Source: Parasporobacterium paucivorans DSM 15970 (lineage in GTDB: Bacteria; Bacillota; Clostridia; Lachnospirales; Lachnospiraceae). Taken from it: DNA of 64,000 bases. Shown here piece after piece: positions 45,245 to 52,865 of this stretch (positions within the stretch are counted from its first letter, which is position 1; each line of letters starts with the position of its first letter). The position numbers and the translations under genes are program-made. The notes under the pieces are model-generated. The model ran no database searches. It saw only the letters and a list, made by a program, of their open reading frames with translations, and was not told the DNA's origin. The stretch lies in assembly GCF_900141895.1 (NCBI RefSeq), contig NZ_FQYT01000007.1, positions 1 through 64,000 of the forward strand, in the 5' to 3' direction.

Positions 45245-45824
45245 TAACTGTATCAAGTCCGTCTGGATCCCATCTGTGGAAGCGGCTGCAGGATATTCCG
45301 TATACACCGAGAATCTTGCCCACCATATGGTAGATCATATCGTCGATGGTTTTCGGCTTATTATAGAAGGTCTGCATAGGAGGCATTATAATGGCGCCCA
45401 TGTTTGAGAGTGTCAGCATATTATTCAGGTGGATAGGGCTTAAGGGGGTTTCCCGTGCTACAAGAACCAGCTTCCGCCTTTCCTTGATGGTAACATCGGC
45501 GGCTCTCAGCAGCAGATTGTCTGAATAGCCGGTTGTAATTCCTGCCAGGGTCTTCATACTGCAGGGGACGATTATCATTCCTTCAGTTTGGAAGGTTCCG
45601 CTGGCAATGCTTGCCCCGATGTCGTTCAGGTTATAGTGATGCCCGCATAAGTCCAGCAGGTCCTGTTCTGTATAGGAACTTTCCATTTCCAGCGTTCGAA
45701 GAGCACCCTTGGATATCACCACATGGCTTTCCCATTCTGGATTGTTTTTGATCTCTCTGAGCAGTTCAACGGCAATAGGCAGACCGCTGGCCCCGCTGAT
45801 ACCGATTACAAGCCTTTTCTTCAC
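45240..45824 (-). CDS. ubiX: UbiX-family flavin prenyltransferase
   Basis: 194 residues; makes prenylated FMN for UbiD-type (de)carboxylases. Motifs: VIGISGASGLPIAVELL at the start, the FMN-binding Ser/Pro region IIVPCSMKTLAGITTGYSDNLLLRAADVTIKERRKLVLVARETPLS and the C-terminal segment GAIIMPPMQTFYNKPKTIDDM. GTG start at 45824 with GGAGG upstream. It is expressed from shared site B. No UbiD partner lies in the window; by analogy with gallate or phenolic-acid systems the decarboxylase may be elsewhere. Confidence 0.93.
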   Translation of the reverse strand: MKKRLVIGISGASGLPIAVELLREIKNNPEWESHVVISKGALRTLEMESSYTEQDLLDLCGHHYNLNDIGASIASGTFQTEGMIIVPCSMKTLAGITTGYSDNLLLRAADVTIKERRKLVLVARETPLSPIHLNNMLTLSNMGAIIMPPMQTFYNKPKTIDDMIYHMVGKILGVYGISCSRFHRWDPDGLDTVK

Positions 45825-45855
45825 TTTTTATTCCTCCGGATGTGTTTATAGAAAT

Positions 45856-45886
45856 AGGTTAATATGTATATCAAGTATACAGTCAA
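45856..45886 (-). promoter_or_regulatory. Site B: MerR-type promoter before ubiX
   Basis: Minus strand TTGACT (45886-45881) and a perfect dyad TGTATA-CTTGA-TATACA. With a 19-bp spacer the -10 is TAACCT (weak); TATTAA with 16 bp is an alternative. The first 23 bases are identical to site D. Confidence 0.6.
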
Positions 45887-45987
45887 TACAGTATTTTGGC
45901 TAGTAATTGCTTCGATAGAATTGTTTCTTCTATAGAAACAAAATTGATGAAAGAAATATGTGAAAAATATTTGTGCAATAAATCAAA

Positions 45988-46018
45988 TTGACTGTATTGT
46001 AAGTATACATCATATTGT
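45988..46018 (+). promoter_or_regulatory. Site C: MerR-type promoter without a gene
   Basis: TTGACT (45988-45993), 19-bp spacer with TGTATT-GTAAG-TATACA, then TATTGT (46013-46018). No reading frame follows; the transcript would end at the terminator at 46091-46125. Confidence 0.6.
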
Positions 46019-46024
46019 GAACTA

Positions 46025-46128
46025 AGACCAAACAGATAATCCTTTTACAGCAATAAGCTAACAACTGATAAAACCCCTTTTATCGTTAGAAAAAGGCTCC
46101 CCGTCCATATGACTGGGAGCCTTTTATT
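46025..46128 (+). ncRNA. Candidate small structured RNA
   Basis: The stretch between site C and the next terminator has no open frame of note. It folds into a bulged hairpin (CTAAC 46058-46062 with GTTAG 46085-46089 and GATAAAA 46067-46073 with TTTTATC 46078-46084, CCCC loop), directly followed by an 11-bp terminator stem. A transcript of about 100 nt under the same control as the transhydroxylase genes is predicted. The start is inferred from the promoter, the 3' end from the terminator. Confidence 0.45.
46091..46125. terminator. Bidirectional terminator
   Basis: AAAAGGCTCCC (46091-46101) with GGGAGCCTTTT (46115-46125). On the minus strand it ends the MerR gene at 46134; on the plus strand it would end the site C transcript. 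Confidence 0.88.
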
Positions 46129-46133
46129 ATAAT

Positions 46134-47060
46134 TCAACTGTTTTTCTTGCGGATCGGAATCTGGATCTGACAGAAATCGACCTCGTAATCCTTATCGTAG
46201 AATGTCTGATCCAGGAAACATTCGTCATAGATATCACCGATGATTTCATAGTCGTTTTTCTCAATCCAGTCGACCAGATAATATATATACTTTATTTCAT
46301 AGGGCATGCCGTATTTGCTCATGCAGGCGAAATCGCCTTCCGGTATGGTGATGATGCCCTCCATGCCTTCGTCCACTTCGCAGTCCAGGGGCAGGTTCGC
46401 ATATCCGCCGGCTTCCCGGATGAGATCGCCGCTAGCCAGGTTTCTGGAATGAAGCATGGCACCCCAGCCGTTTTCTACATAAAGCCCATACCGCTCCAGT
46501 TCTGTCCAGGCCTGCATGAGGGCAAGATGCAGAACGGTTCGGTTCATATCCGTTGTATTCCATGGAAAGAAACAGATTTTTCTTTCCGGGAAATGTTCGA
46601 TGAAAGGTTTGAGGGCTGTATCCTTGTAAATTCCAGCTTTTTTATACACGTTCAGTCGGTTGGTCAGAGATGCACATTTCTTGCGCAGGTCAAGGATTTC
46701 ATTTTCCAGATCGGCTTTCTGGACGGTCAGGAAATCAATAGCACTGTCAAAGTTCCTGGTGTAAACATGGGAGTTGATGTCCTTCAAAGAAATTCCGATG
46801 GATTTGAGGAAGCAGATTTCTCTTAAAAAGGGTATGGATTGGGGACTGTAATACCGGTACCCGTTTTCTCCCACTAGATCCGGCTGGAAAATTCTGTTCT
46901 TGTCATAATAAATAAGAGTTTGTCGCGAAATTCCGTTGATTCTTGCCATTTCGGATATGGTATATTTAGCCTTTTCCGGCAGTTCCTTAACGTTCTGGGG
47001 TTCTTCGGGGTTTACGGATTTGGAATCCCTGGATGAAACCCTGTTTGTAAATGCTGGCAT
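46134..47060 (-). CDS. MerR-family regulator with BmrR-like effector domain, copy 2
   Basis: 308 residues. Same architecture as the protein at 43175-44014: YTISEMARINGISRQTLIYYDKNRIFQPDLVGENGYRYYS, coiled coil, and an effector domain with EGDFACMSKYGMPYE and VDFCQIQIPI that are almost word for word shared with copy 1. It carries an extra ~32-residue polar N-terminal extension; AGGAGG before the ATG at 47060 supports that long start. A minus-strand promoter TTGACG-17-CATAAT lies upstream. The effector domain type binds small, often aromatic ligands, which would fit a polyphenol signal. Confidence 0.88.
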   Translation of the reverse strand: MPAFTNRVSSRDSKSVNPEEPQNVKELPEKAKYTISEMARINGISRQTLIYYDKNRIFQPDLVGENGYRYYSPQSIPFLREICFLKSIGISLKDINSHVYTRNFDSAIDFLTVQKADLENEILDLRKKCASLTNRLNVYKKAGIYKDTALKPFIEHFPERKICFFPWNTTDMNRTVLHLALMQAWTELERYGLYVENGWGAMLHSRNLASGDLIREAGGYANLPLDCEVDEGMEGIITIPEGDFACMSKYGMPYEIKYIYYLVDWIEKNDYEIIGDIYDECFLDQTFYDKDYEVDFCQIQIPIRKKNS

Positions 47061-47370
47061 ACTTCCTCCTAACTAAAAATAAAAACACTTCTCACTGCGT
47101 GTCCGGTTCTGCATCCGGGCCAATGTTGAATGCTGATAAACGTATTATGCCTTATTTTTGAGGTCCCGTCAATATGTCAATGTTTTGCAGGAGGATTAGA
47201 AAAAAGCGTTATGATATATGTAGAAAAATAATAAAAAAAATATATCAAACGGAAAAGATATGTTAAATTTGTATATAAAACAGTATAGCTCGTACACGTC
47301 CGTGAAAGATTATATGCGAAATACATATTCCGGAGGTGTCCTGTTCTTCCAATTTGAAGACAATAAAATT
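47061..47370. other. Intergenic stretch with the MerR copy 2 promoter
   Basis: On the minus strand TTGACG (47172-47167), 17 bp and CATAAT (47149-47144) form a normal promoter for MerR copy 2. The rest, 47173-47370, is A/T-rich and I see no gene in it; a + strand frame from 47260 runs through a terminator hairpin and lacks a ribosome site. Confidence 0.6.
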
Positions 47371-47406
47371 AGCCGCCATTCCTATCGGAAAGGCGGCTGT
47401 TTTTTT
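47371..47406. terminator. Bidirectional terminator
   Basis: AGCCGCC (47371-47377) pairs with GGCGGCT (47392-47398), extended inside by ATTCC/GGAAA. Seven T follow on the + strand and AATTTTATTG on the minus strand, where it ends the 31-codon gene. Confidence 0.8.
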
Positions 47407-47424
47407 GTAACATTAAAAGTCGGA

Positions 47425-47520
47425 TCAGCCCATGATTACCTGGATCAGCCCCATGATTACAATTCCGCTGACGAAAGCGACGGTTAAAAGTATTGCCCAG
47501 AATTTCGCACCAAATCTCAT
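47425..47520 (-). CDS. 31-residue predicted membrane peptide
   Basis: ATG at 47520, TGA at 47427-47425. The product begins MRFGAKFWAILLTVAF and is one hydrophobic helix with a short basic start. GAGGT lies five bases upstream of the ATG, shared promoter site D lies 40 bp upstream, and a terminator follows 27 bp after the stop, so it is a complete single-gene unit. It is divergent from the sodium:solute symporter gene, which has two further tiny membrane peptides downstream. It may be a symporter accessory subunit; I know no exact family. Confidence 0.65.
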   Translation of the reverse strand: MRFGAKFWAILLTVAFVSGIVIMGLIQVIMG

Positions 47521-47558
47521 TTTATACCTCGAATATGAATTTATTATAATATTTAATG

Positions 47559-47589
47559 ATAATACCATGTATATCAAGTATACAGTCAA
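47559..47589 (-). promoter_or_regulatory. Site D: MerR-type promoter of the 31-codon gene
   Basis: Minus strand TTGACT (47589-47584), 19-bp spacer with perfect dyad TGTATA-CTTGA-TATACA, then TATTAT (47564-47559). Transcript start about 32 nt before the ATG. Confidence 0.7.
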
Positions 47590-47662
47590 TAGGGATTCTT
47601 ACACTATTATCAAGGATTTGTAATGATTTAGAAAAAATATGCATAAATCTGCACAATAAATG

Positions 47663-47693
47663 TTGACTGTATAGCTATTATATAGCATATAAT
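47663..47693 (+). promoter_or_regulatory. Site E: MerR-type promoter of the symporter operon
   Basis: TTGACT (47663-47668), 19-bp spacer with TGTATA-GCTAT-TATATA, then a perfect TATAAT (47688-47693). Divergent from site D. Confidence 0.72.
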
Positions 47694-47785
47694 CACAATT
47701 GTTTGGTAGAGGTAAAGGGAAAATGAATGGTGTGCTGCTTTTTTGCGGAAAAAAGTGGTAAATATGATTAAAGGGGGAAATGACA

Positions 47786-49288
47786 TTGGCTTTAGCAATT
47801 GCTTTGGTGTACTTCGTTGCACTCATTATCGTTGCCAGTCTTTACACAAGAAAGAAGGTTAAGACTGCAGCAGACTTCGCTGATGCTGGCGGACAGATGG
47901 GATGGGTTCTGGTTACGTTCGCATTCGTATTGGCGCCTTTAGGATCAGGACATACTATGTCTCTTTGGGAGGCATCAACCGGACCACTTGGAGCCTCAGC
48001 AGCAATGTGGGGTATCGGTGCAGGTGCAATCTTCCTGCCGCTCGCAATGCTCTGGTTTGGACCATGGATGCATGAGTCCGGATGTAAAACAGTTCCACAG
48101 ATTATTGAAAAAATTTACGGTAAGAAACTCGGTTTCCTTCATGCCTGCGTCCAGACGATGACTTGGACCGGAATCGGAGCATCTGAGACAATCGCGACCG
48201 GTACAGCTATCTATGGTCTGAGCGGCGGAAAAATTCCTTTCCAGCCATGGTGTATCCTGATTGGATTCTGTCTGATCGTATGCTACGTATTGTTCGGCGG
48301 CCTTCTTCAGATGGCATGGCTGAACATCATCAACTCCATCGTTATGATCATCGGTTCTTATACAGCCCTTTTCCTTCTGGGCGGATACCTGGCTGCCAAC
48401 CTTGGCGGATGGGGATATGTTAAAGACTTTTACGAAGGTCTTGGAACCGTTGGAAAACTGACCCAGTTAAATTTAGGAAATCAGGGCGTTTGGTTCAATA
48501 TCATCCTGCCTGTTATCATTCTTCATTCCACCGCCGGCGGTGTGGCTCAGGTTATGATGCAGCCTTTCTTCGGTGCAAAAGATTCACAGTCCTGCCGTAA
48601 AGGTGTTTTCCTTGGAGCCGGCATCAACTTCATGTCCTGCGTTCCTTGGGTATGTATGGGTCTGATTGGTATGACCATTCCTTCTGTTGTATCTGCAGGC
48701 GGATCTAATATTGGAAAGCTTGTAGTTCCTCTGCTTGCCCAGGAAGCACTTCCTGCCCCAATCGTTGGACTTCTTATGATTGCGTTGCTTTGCGCAACTC
48801 TTTCAACAGGCGGTGGTATCGTACTCGCAAATGCGAACGTTGTTACCACAGATATTATTAAAGGTGCTCTGTTCCCTAACATGAAGGACAAGACAGAAAT
48901 GAACCTGATGAAAGTCATGATCATCGTATGTGCGGTTCTCCTTGTTATTCCTGCTCTTACTGTTCCGGTAGTAATGCCAGTATTCCTCTGGGTGTTCTCA
49001 TTCGGTATGCCAGTATTCGTAGTCTTTATTATCGGTCTGCACTGGAAAATCAACAGAACAGCTGCATGGGTTACCATCGTTGTCGCTTTTATAGTAGATC
49101 TTATCTGGACATTTGTACCAAGTGTGGCCAATTCAATGCCTGCACCGTTCAATGTTAATATGTACGCCGTATTGCTTGTATCTATCGTATTTGGTGTTGT
49201 ACTTACGGCGATACTGCCTGGAAAACCTGGCCTTAGAAGACAGGTAAGAATGGATGCAAGGGCTGCAAAAGCTAGAGCAAATGCATAA
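47786..49288 (+). CDS. Sodium:solute symporter (SSS family)
   Basis: About 500 residues with 13 or so hydrophobic helices. SSS/SLC5-type features include the N-terminal TRKKVKTAADFADAGGQMGW, the GSGHTMSLWEAS helix, GIGASETIATGTAIYG and CATLSTGGGIVLANANVVTTDI. The family takes up organic anions, amino acids or sugars with Na+. TTG 47786 is eight bases after AAAGGGGG; the ATG at 47780 is only two bases after it, so TTG is preferred. It heads an operon with two small membrane peptides and is driven by site E, so its substrate is probably an aromatic acid such as gallate; this is inference. Confidence 0.9.
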   Translation: MALAIALVYFVALIIVASLYTRKKVKTAADFADAGGQMGWVLVTFAFVLAPLGSGHTMSLWEASTGPLGASAAMWGIGAGAIFLPLAMLWFGPWMHESGCKTVPQIIEKIYGKKLGFLHACVQTMTWTGIGASETIATGTAIYGLSGGKIPFQPWCILIGFCLIVCYVLFGGLLQMAWLNIINSIVMIIGSYTALFLLGGYLAANLGGWGYVKDFYEGLGTVGKLTQLNLGNQGVWFNIILPVIILHSTAGGVAQVMMQPFFGAKDSQSCRKGVFLGAGINFMSCVPWVCMGLIGMTIPSVVSAGGSNIGKLVVPLLAQEALPAPIVGLLMIALLCATLSTGGGIVLANANVVTTDIIKGALFPNMKDKTEMNLMKVMIIVCAVLLVIPALTVPVVMPVFLWVFSFGMPVFVVFIIGLHWKINRTAAWVTIVVAFIVDLIWTFVPSVANSMPAPFNVNMYAVLLVSIVFGVVLTAILPGKPGLRRQVRMDARAAKARANA

Positions 49289-49315
49289 ACAGCATAAGAA
49301 AGGAGCACAATAATT

Positions 49316-49438
49316 ATGGGATGGTTATGGACTATTATTTTGACTCAGTTAATTTTAGGATTCGTACTTGCCAGTATTATGACAATTATCTGGAAAGTGA
49401 CTAATCCTGGTAAGGCACTATTTAAAGAGGAGGAATAA
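49316..49438 (+). CDS. 40-residue membrane peptide next to the symporter
   Basis: ATG 49316, TAA 49436-49438, AAAGGAG site upstream. One membrane helix starting WLWTIILTQLILGFVLASIM, followed by the basic/acidic tail VTNPGKALFKEEE. It lies 27 bp after the symporter stop and three bases before the next small gene, so it is part of the operon. Probably a structural partner of the symporter; no named family recognised with confidence. Confidence 0.75.
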   Translation: MGWLWTIILTQLILGFVLASIMTIIWKVTNPGKALFKEEE

Positions 49439-49441
49439 ATT

Positions 49442-49552
49442 ATGGAACCAGTTAGTTTAGTTGTTGCATATTATTTAGTTGGTCTTGCTGTTGTACTTGG
49501 AATACTCTGTGTTATCGGATATTCCAAAAACTGGAAAGGCAAAGAAGACTAA
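49442..49552 (+). CDS. 36-residue symporter small accessory-like protein
   Basis: ATG 49442, TAA 49550-49552; AGAGGAGG overlaps the end of the previous gene and serves as ribosome site. One helix (VAYYLVGLAVVLGILCVIGY) then NWKGKED. The pattern Y-x-x-x-x-L-C-V-x-x-x-x-x-N-W-K-G-x-E resembles the tiny 'symporter small accessory protein' group found after SSS-type transporters. A terminator follows. Confidence 0.75.
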   Translation: MEPVSLVVAYYLVGLAVVLGILCVIGYSKNWKGKED

Positions 49553-49574
49553 TACTGACATATAATATATTAAG

Positions 49575-49613
49575 AAAGAGTGCTTCCGGCTGGTACGGAA
49601 GCGCTCTTTTTTC
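49575..49613 (+). terminator. Terminator of the symporter operon
   Basis: 14-bp stem AAAGAGTGCTTCCG/CGGAAGCGCTCTTT (one G-T) followed by TTTTTT. Confidence 0.92.
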
Positions 49614-49806
49614 TTGCTGCGGTCATTGACGCAGGGAGCCGAATTTGTTAGAATGTGAAGTAGTACAATCTGCACAGAATATTATACAGTTATATGGTGA
49701 AAGGATATGAGAAAATTATCCCACTAATCAAGTAGGAGAATTTATTTTGTAAATATTTCACAAAGAAGGAGGGGGTATTTTTGGGATGTTTTAAGCAAAG
49801 AAGCGG

Positions 49807-49837
49807 TTGACTGTATTCCGACTACATACACTAAAGT
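49807..49837 (+). promoter_or_regulatory. Site F: MerR-type promoter of athLS
   Basis: TTGACT (49807-49812), 19-bp spacer, TAAAGT (49832-49837). The dyad is weaker (TGTAT ... ATACA) than at the other sites. It starts a leader of about 330 nt. Confidence 0.62.
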
Positions 49838-49843
49838 ATGTTA

Positions 49844-50171
49844 TGTGGAAATGATAATTCATACAGAAGCTGTCCCGTGTCGGAAATTCCCAAACTAACT
49901 GTTGGATTGCTCCGGTATCCGCGTACCGGACGATCAGGTTGTTGTTATACGCAATATTAATTGTAAACAACAGCCACTTTTAATTACATCCCTGCCTCTA
50001 TTGAATGATGATGTTTTAATGGGACATACATGATGTTTGGGGATCCCGCGGGCTGCTGCTGAAGTGTTGTTATCAGAACCGAGAATGAATCTCTTTGTGT
50101 GGCATGTAGGAACAGCTGACATAATGTAACATGCCACATCAACAATCGAAAGTTAAGGAGGAACTATTGAA
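49844..50171 (+). promoter_or_regulatory. Long structured leader of the transhydroxylase mRNA
   Basis: No gene is seen in this stretch. It contains a 7-bp hairpin (49912-49918 with 49925-49931), a 7-bp pair (49941-49947 with 49967-49973) and a 10-bp hairpin TGTGGCATGT/ACATGCCACA (50098-50107 with 50129-50138) just before AAGGAGG at 50155-50161. Such a long folded leader suggests RNA-level control or mRNA stabilisation for an abundant enzyme. No terminator-type T-run is present, so control would be at translation or stability. Confidence 0.5.
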
Positions 50172-52832
50172 ATGCAAAATGAAAATGTAAGTTGCGTTAC
50201 CGTGGGAGCAGGAACTTCTGCATGCAGCATCAACGGATCGCAGGAAGTGCGCATGACAAATTCCAGTACGGGCGGTCCTGTTTTCGTATATGTAAAAGAC
50301 GGAAAAATTGTCAGACTGACTCCAATGGATTTTGACGAAACTGATCCTGAATCCTGGAAAATCGAAGCCAGAGGCAAGGTATTTACACCACCAAGAAAGA
50401 CTACAATCGCTCCATTCACAGCTGGACAGAAGTCTATGGTATATTCAGACAAGAGAATTTTATATCCAATGAAACGTGTGGATTTCGATCCTAACGGCGA
50501 AAGAAACATCCAGAACCGTGGTGTTTCCGGATATGAAAGAATCAGCTGGGATGAAGCTGCAGAAATAGTATGCGGCGAAGTAAACAGAATTAAACGCGAA
50601 TATGGACCAAGTGCCATCCTTTCAACACCAAGTTCCCATCATTTATGGGGTAACGTAGGATACCGCCACTCAACATATTTCCGTTTCATGAATATGATGG
50701 GATTCACTTATGCAGATCATAATCCAGACAGCTGGGAAGGCTGGCACTGGGGCGGAATGCATATGTGGGGATTCAGCTGGAGACTTGGTAACCCAGAGCA
50801 GTACGATCTTCTTGAAGATGGTCTGAAATATGCAGAAATGATCGTATTCTGGTCATCTGATCCTGAGGTTAACAGTGGTATCTACGCTGCGTTTGAATCC
50901 ACTATCAGACGTAAATGGTTAAAGGACCTGGGCGTTAAGATGGTATTCATCGATCCTTTCTTCAACCATACAGCAAACTGGATTGGCGACAAATGGTTCT
51001 CACCAAAAACTGGTACAGACCATGCTCTTTCCTTTGCAATCGCTTACACATGGTTAACAGAAGGATCCTACGATAAAGAATATGTTGCTACACATGCATA
51101 TGGATTTGAAGAATGGTCAGAGTATGTACTCGGAAAGACCGACGGAGAGCCAAAAACATGTGAATGGGCTGAAAAAGAGACAGGCATTCCAGCTTGTGAT
51201 ATCAGAGCTCTTGCCCGTGAATGGGGCAAAAAGAACACATACCTTGCTGCCGGCGGTTTAGGCGGATGGGGTGGCGCTTGCCGTGCTACTCATGGTATTG
51301 AATGGTCACGTGGTATGATTGCTCTCGCTACCATGCAGGGAATGGGTAAACCAGGCTCTAACATGTGGAGTACAACACAGGGCGCACCACTTGACACAGA
51401 ATTCTACTTCCCAGGATACGCTGAAGGCGGAATCTCCGGTGACTGCGACAACTCTGCTGCAGGCTTCAAGTTTGCATGGAGAATGTTCGACGGAAAAACC
51501 ACTTTCCCATCACCATCCAACATCAATAATGGACAGGGACAGCACATTCCAAGACTTAAAATTCCAGAATGCATCATGGGCAAAGAATTCCAGTGGTCTG
51601 GTAAAGGCTTCTGCGGCGGAGACATTCCTCACCAGATGCATCAGTACCAGTATCCAGCTCCTGGATATTCAAGAATCAAAATGTACTGGAAATATGGCGG
51701 ACCACACATCGGAACCATGACCGCTACTAACAGATATGCCAAGATGTACACGGATTCAGAACTTGATTTCGTAGTAAGCCAGTCTATCTGGTTTGAAGGT
51801 GAAGTTCCATTCGCAGATGTCATCCTGCCTGCTTGTACAAACTACGAGCGTTGGGATATCTCAGAGTTCGCTAACTGCTCCGGTTACATTCCGGACAACT
51901 ATACACTGTGTAACCACCGTGTAATCTCCTTACAGATGAAATGTATCGAGCCACTCGGAGAATCAAAATCCGATTACGATATCTATGCATTCTTTGCAAA
52001 GAAATTAGGCTTCGAAGGACAGTTCACTGAAGGAAAAGACGAACTGGCATGGGTTGAGCAGTATTACAATGCTACTGACTGTCCAAAACTCATGACATTT
52101 GCAGATTTCTTCAAAAAAGGCTACCTGGTAGTTCCAGATAACACAACACGTAAGAAAACTGTTGCTCTCAGATGGTTTGCTGAAGAGAGAGAAAAAGATA
52201 CTCCAGACTGGGGTCCACGTTGCAACAACTCTGTTGGATACAAAGGCCTTCAGACCCAGACAGGTAAAGTTGAGTTTATTGCTACCAGCATTAAGCGCTT
52301 CGAAGAGCAGGGATTTGTGGATGAATACCGTCCAGCTATGCATACCTATGTAAAAGCTTGGGAAAGTCACCACTGCGAACTTGCAAAGAAATATCCTTTG
52401 GGAATGCTTTCACCTCATCCAAGATTCTCCATGCATACCATGGGCGATGGAAAAGACAGCTTCATGAACGACATCAAAGATCACCGTGTAGAAGTTGACG
52501 GCTATTCTTACTGGATTATCCGTATCAACTCTGAAGATGCTGCGGCTCGCGGAATCAAAGAAGGCGACCTTGTAAGAGCATTCAATGACCGTGGATCCGT
52601 TATCCTTTATGCACAGGTTGGTGAGCGTACACAGCCAGGAACAGTTCATTCCTATGAATCCTGCGCGGTTTACGATCCACTTGGAAAACCAGGATGCTCA
52701 GCTGACAGAGGCGGATGTGTAAACATTCTTACTCCAGATCGCTATATGTCCAAATATGCTTGCGGTATGGCACCAAACAGTGCTCAGATCGAAGTTGAAA
52801 AATGGAACGGGGATATTTACGAAATCTACTAA
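50172..52832 (+). CDS. athL: Pyrogallol:phloroglucinol transhydroxylase, large subunit
   Basis: Molybdopterin enzyme of the DMSO reductase superfamily, 886 residues. From residue 27 (RMTNSSTGGPVFVYVKDGKI) the protein tracks the Pelobacter acidigallici enzyme closely, as I remember it. With a +12 offset the known active-site residues are present: His156 (His144), Asp186 (Asp174), Ser187 as Mo ligand (Ser175), Trp188 (Trp176) and Tyr416 (Tyr404). It has no N-terminal 4Fe-4S motif, as expected. The reaction turns pyrogallol into phloroglucinol using a tetrahydroxybenzene co-substrate, without net electron transfer. A ~23-residue N-terminal extension with two cysteines (CVTVGAGTSAC) is unusual. 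Related catechol dehydroxylases and acetylene hydratase are alternatives but lack this close match. Confidence 0.93.
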   Translation: MQNENVSCVTVGAGTSACSINGSQEVRMTNSSTGGPVFVYVKDGKIVRLTPMDFDETDPESWKIEARGKVFTPPRKTTIAPFTAGQKSMVYSDKRILYPMKRVDFDPNGERNIQNRGVSGYERISWDEAAEIVCGEVNRIKREYGPSAILSTPSSHHLWGNVGYRHSTYFRFMNMMGFTYADHNPDSWEGWHWGGMHMWGFSWRLGNPEQYDLLEDGLKYAEMIVFWSSDPEVNSGIYAAFESTIRRKWLKDLGVKMVFIDPFFNHTANWIGDKWFSPKTGTDHALSFAIAYTWLTEGSYDKEYVATHAYGFEEWSEYVLGKTDGEPKTCEWAEKETGIPACDIRALAREWGKKNTYLAAGGLGGWGGACRATHGIEWSRGMIALATMQGMGKPGSNMWSTTQGAPLDTEFYFPGYAEGGISGDCDNSAAGFKFAWRMFDGKTTFPSPSNINNGQGQHIPRLKIPECIMGKEFQWSGKGFCGGDIPHQMHQYQYPAPGYSRIKMYWKYGGPHIGTMTATNRYAKMYTDSELDFVVSQSIWFEGEVPFADVILPACTNYERWDISEFANCSGYIPDNYTLCNHRVISLQMKCIEPLGESKSDYDIYAFFAKKLGFEGQFTEGKDELAWVEQYYNATDCPKLMTFADFFKKGYLVVPDNTTRKKTVALRWFAEEREKDTPDWGPRCNNSVGYKGLQTQTGKVEFIATSIKRFEEQGFVDEYRPAMHTYVKAWESHHCELAKKYPLGMLSPHPRFSMHTMGDGKDSFMNDIKDHRVEVDGYSYWIIRINSEDAAARGIKEGDLVRAFNDRGSVILYAQVGERTQPGTVHSYESCAVYDPLGKPGCSADRGGCVNILTPDRYMSKYACGMAPNSAQIEVEKWNGDIYEIY

Positions 52833-52865
52833 AGTAAAATGGACCGAAAACTGAAAGGAGAATTA

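Noticed and set aside
47425-47460. Short direct repeat (ATGATTACCTGGATCAGCC / ATGATTAC) as a CRISPR or mobile repeat
   Set aside because: It is one and a half copies inside the 31-codon gene, coding for the repeated VIMG motif.
47260-47487. A + strand frame of 75 codons
   Set aside because: It has no ribosome site, runs through the terminator at 47371-47406 and is antisense to the better supported 31-codon gene.
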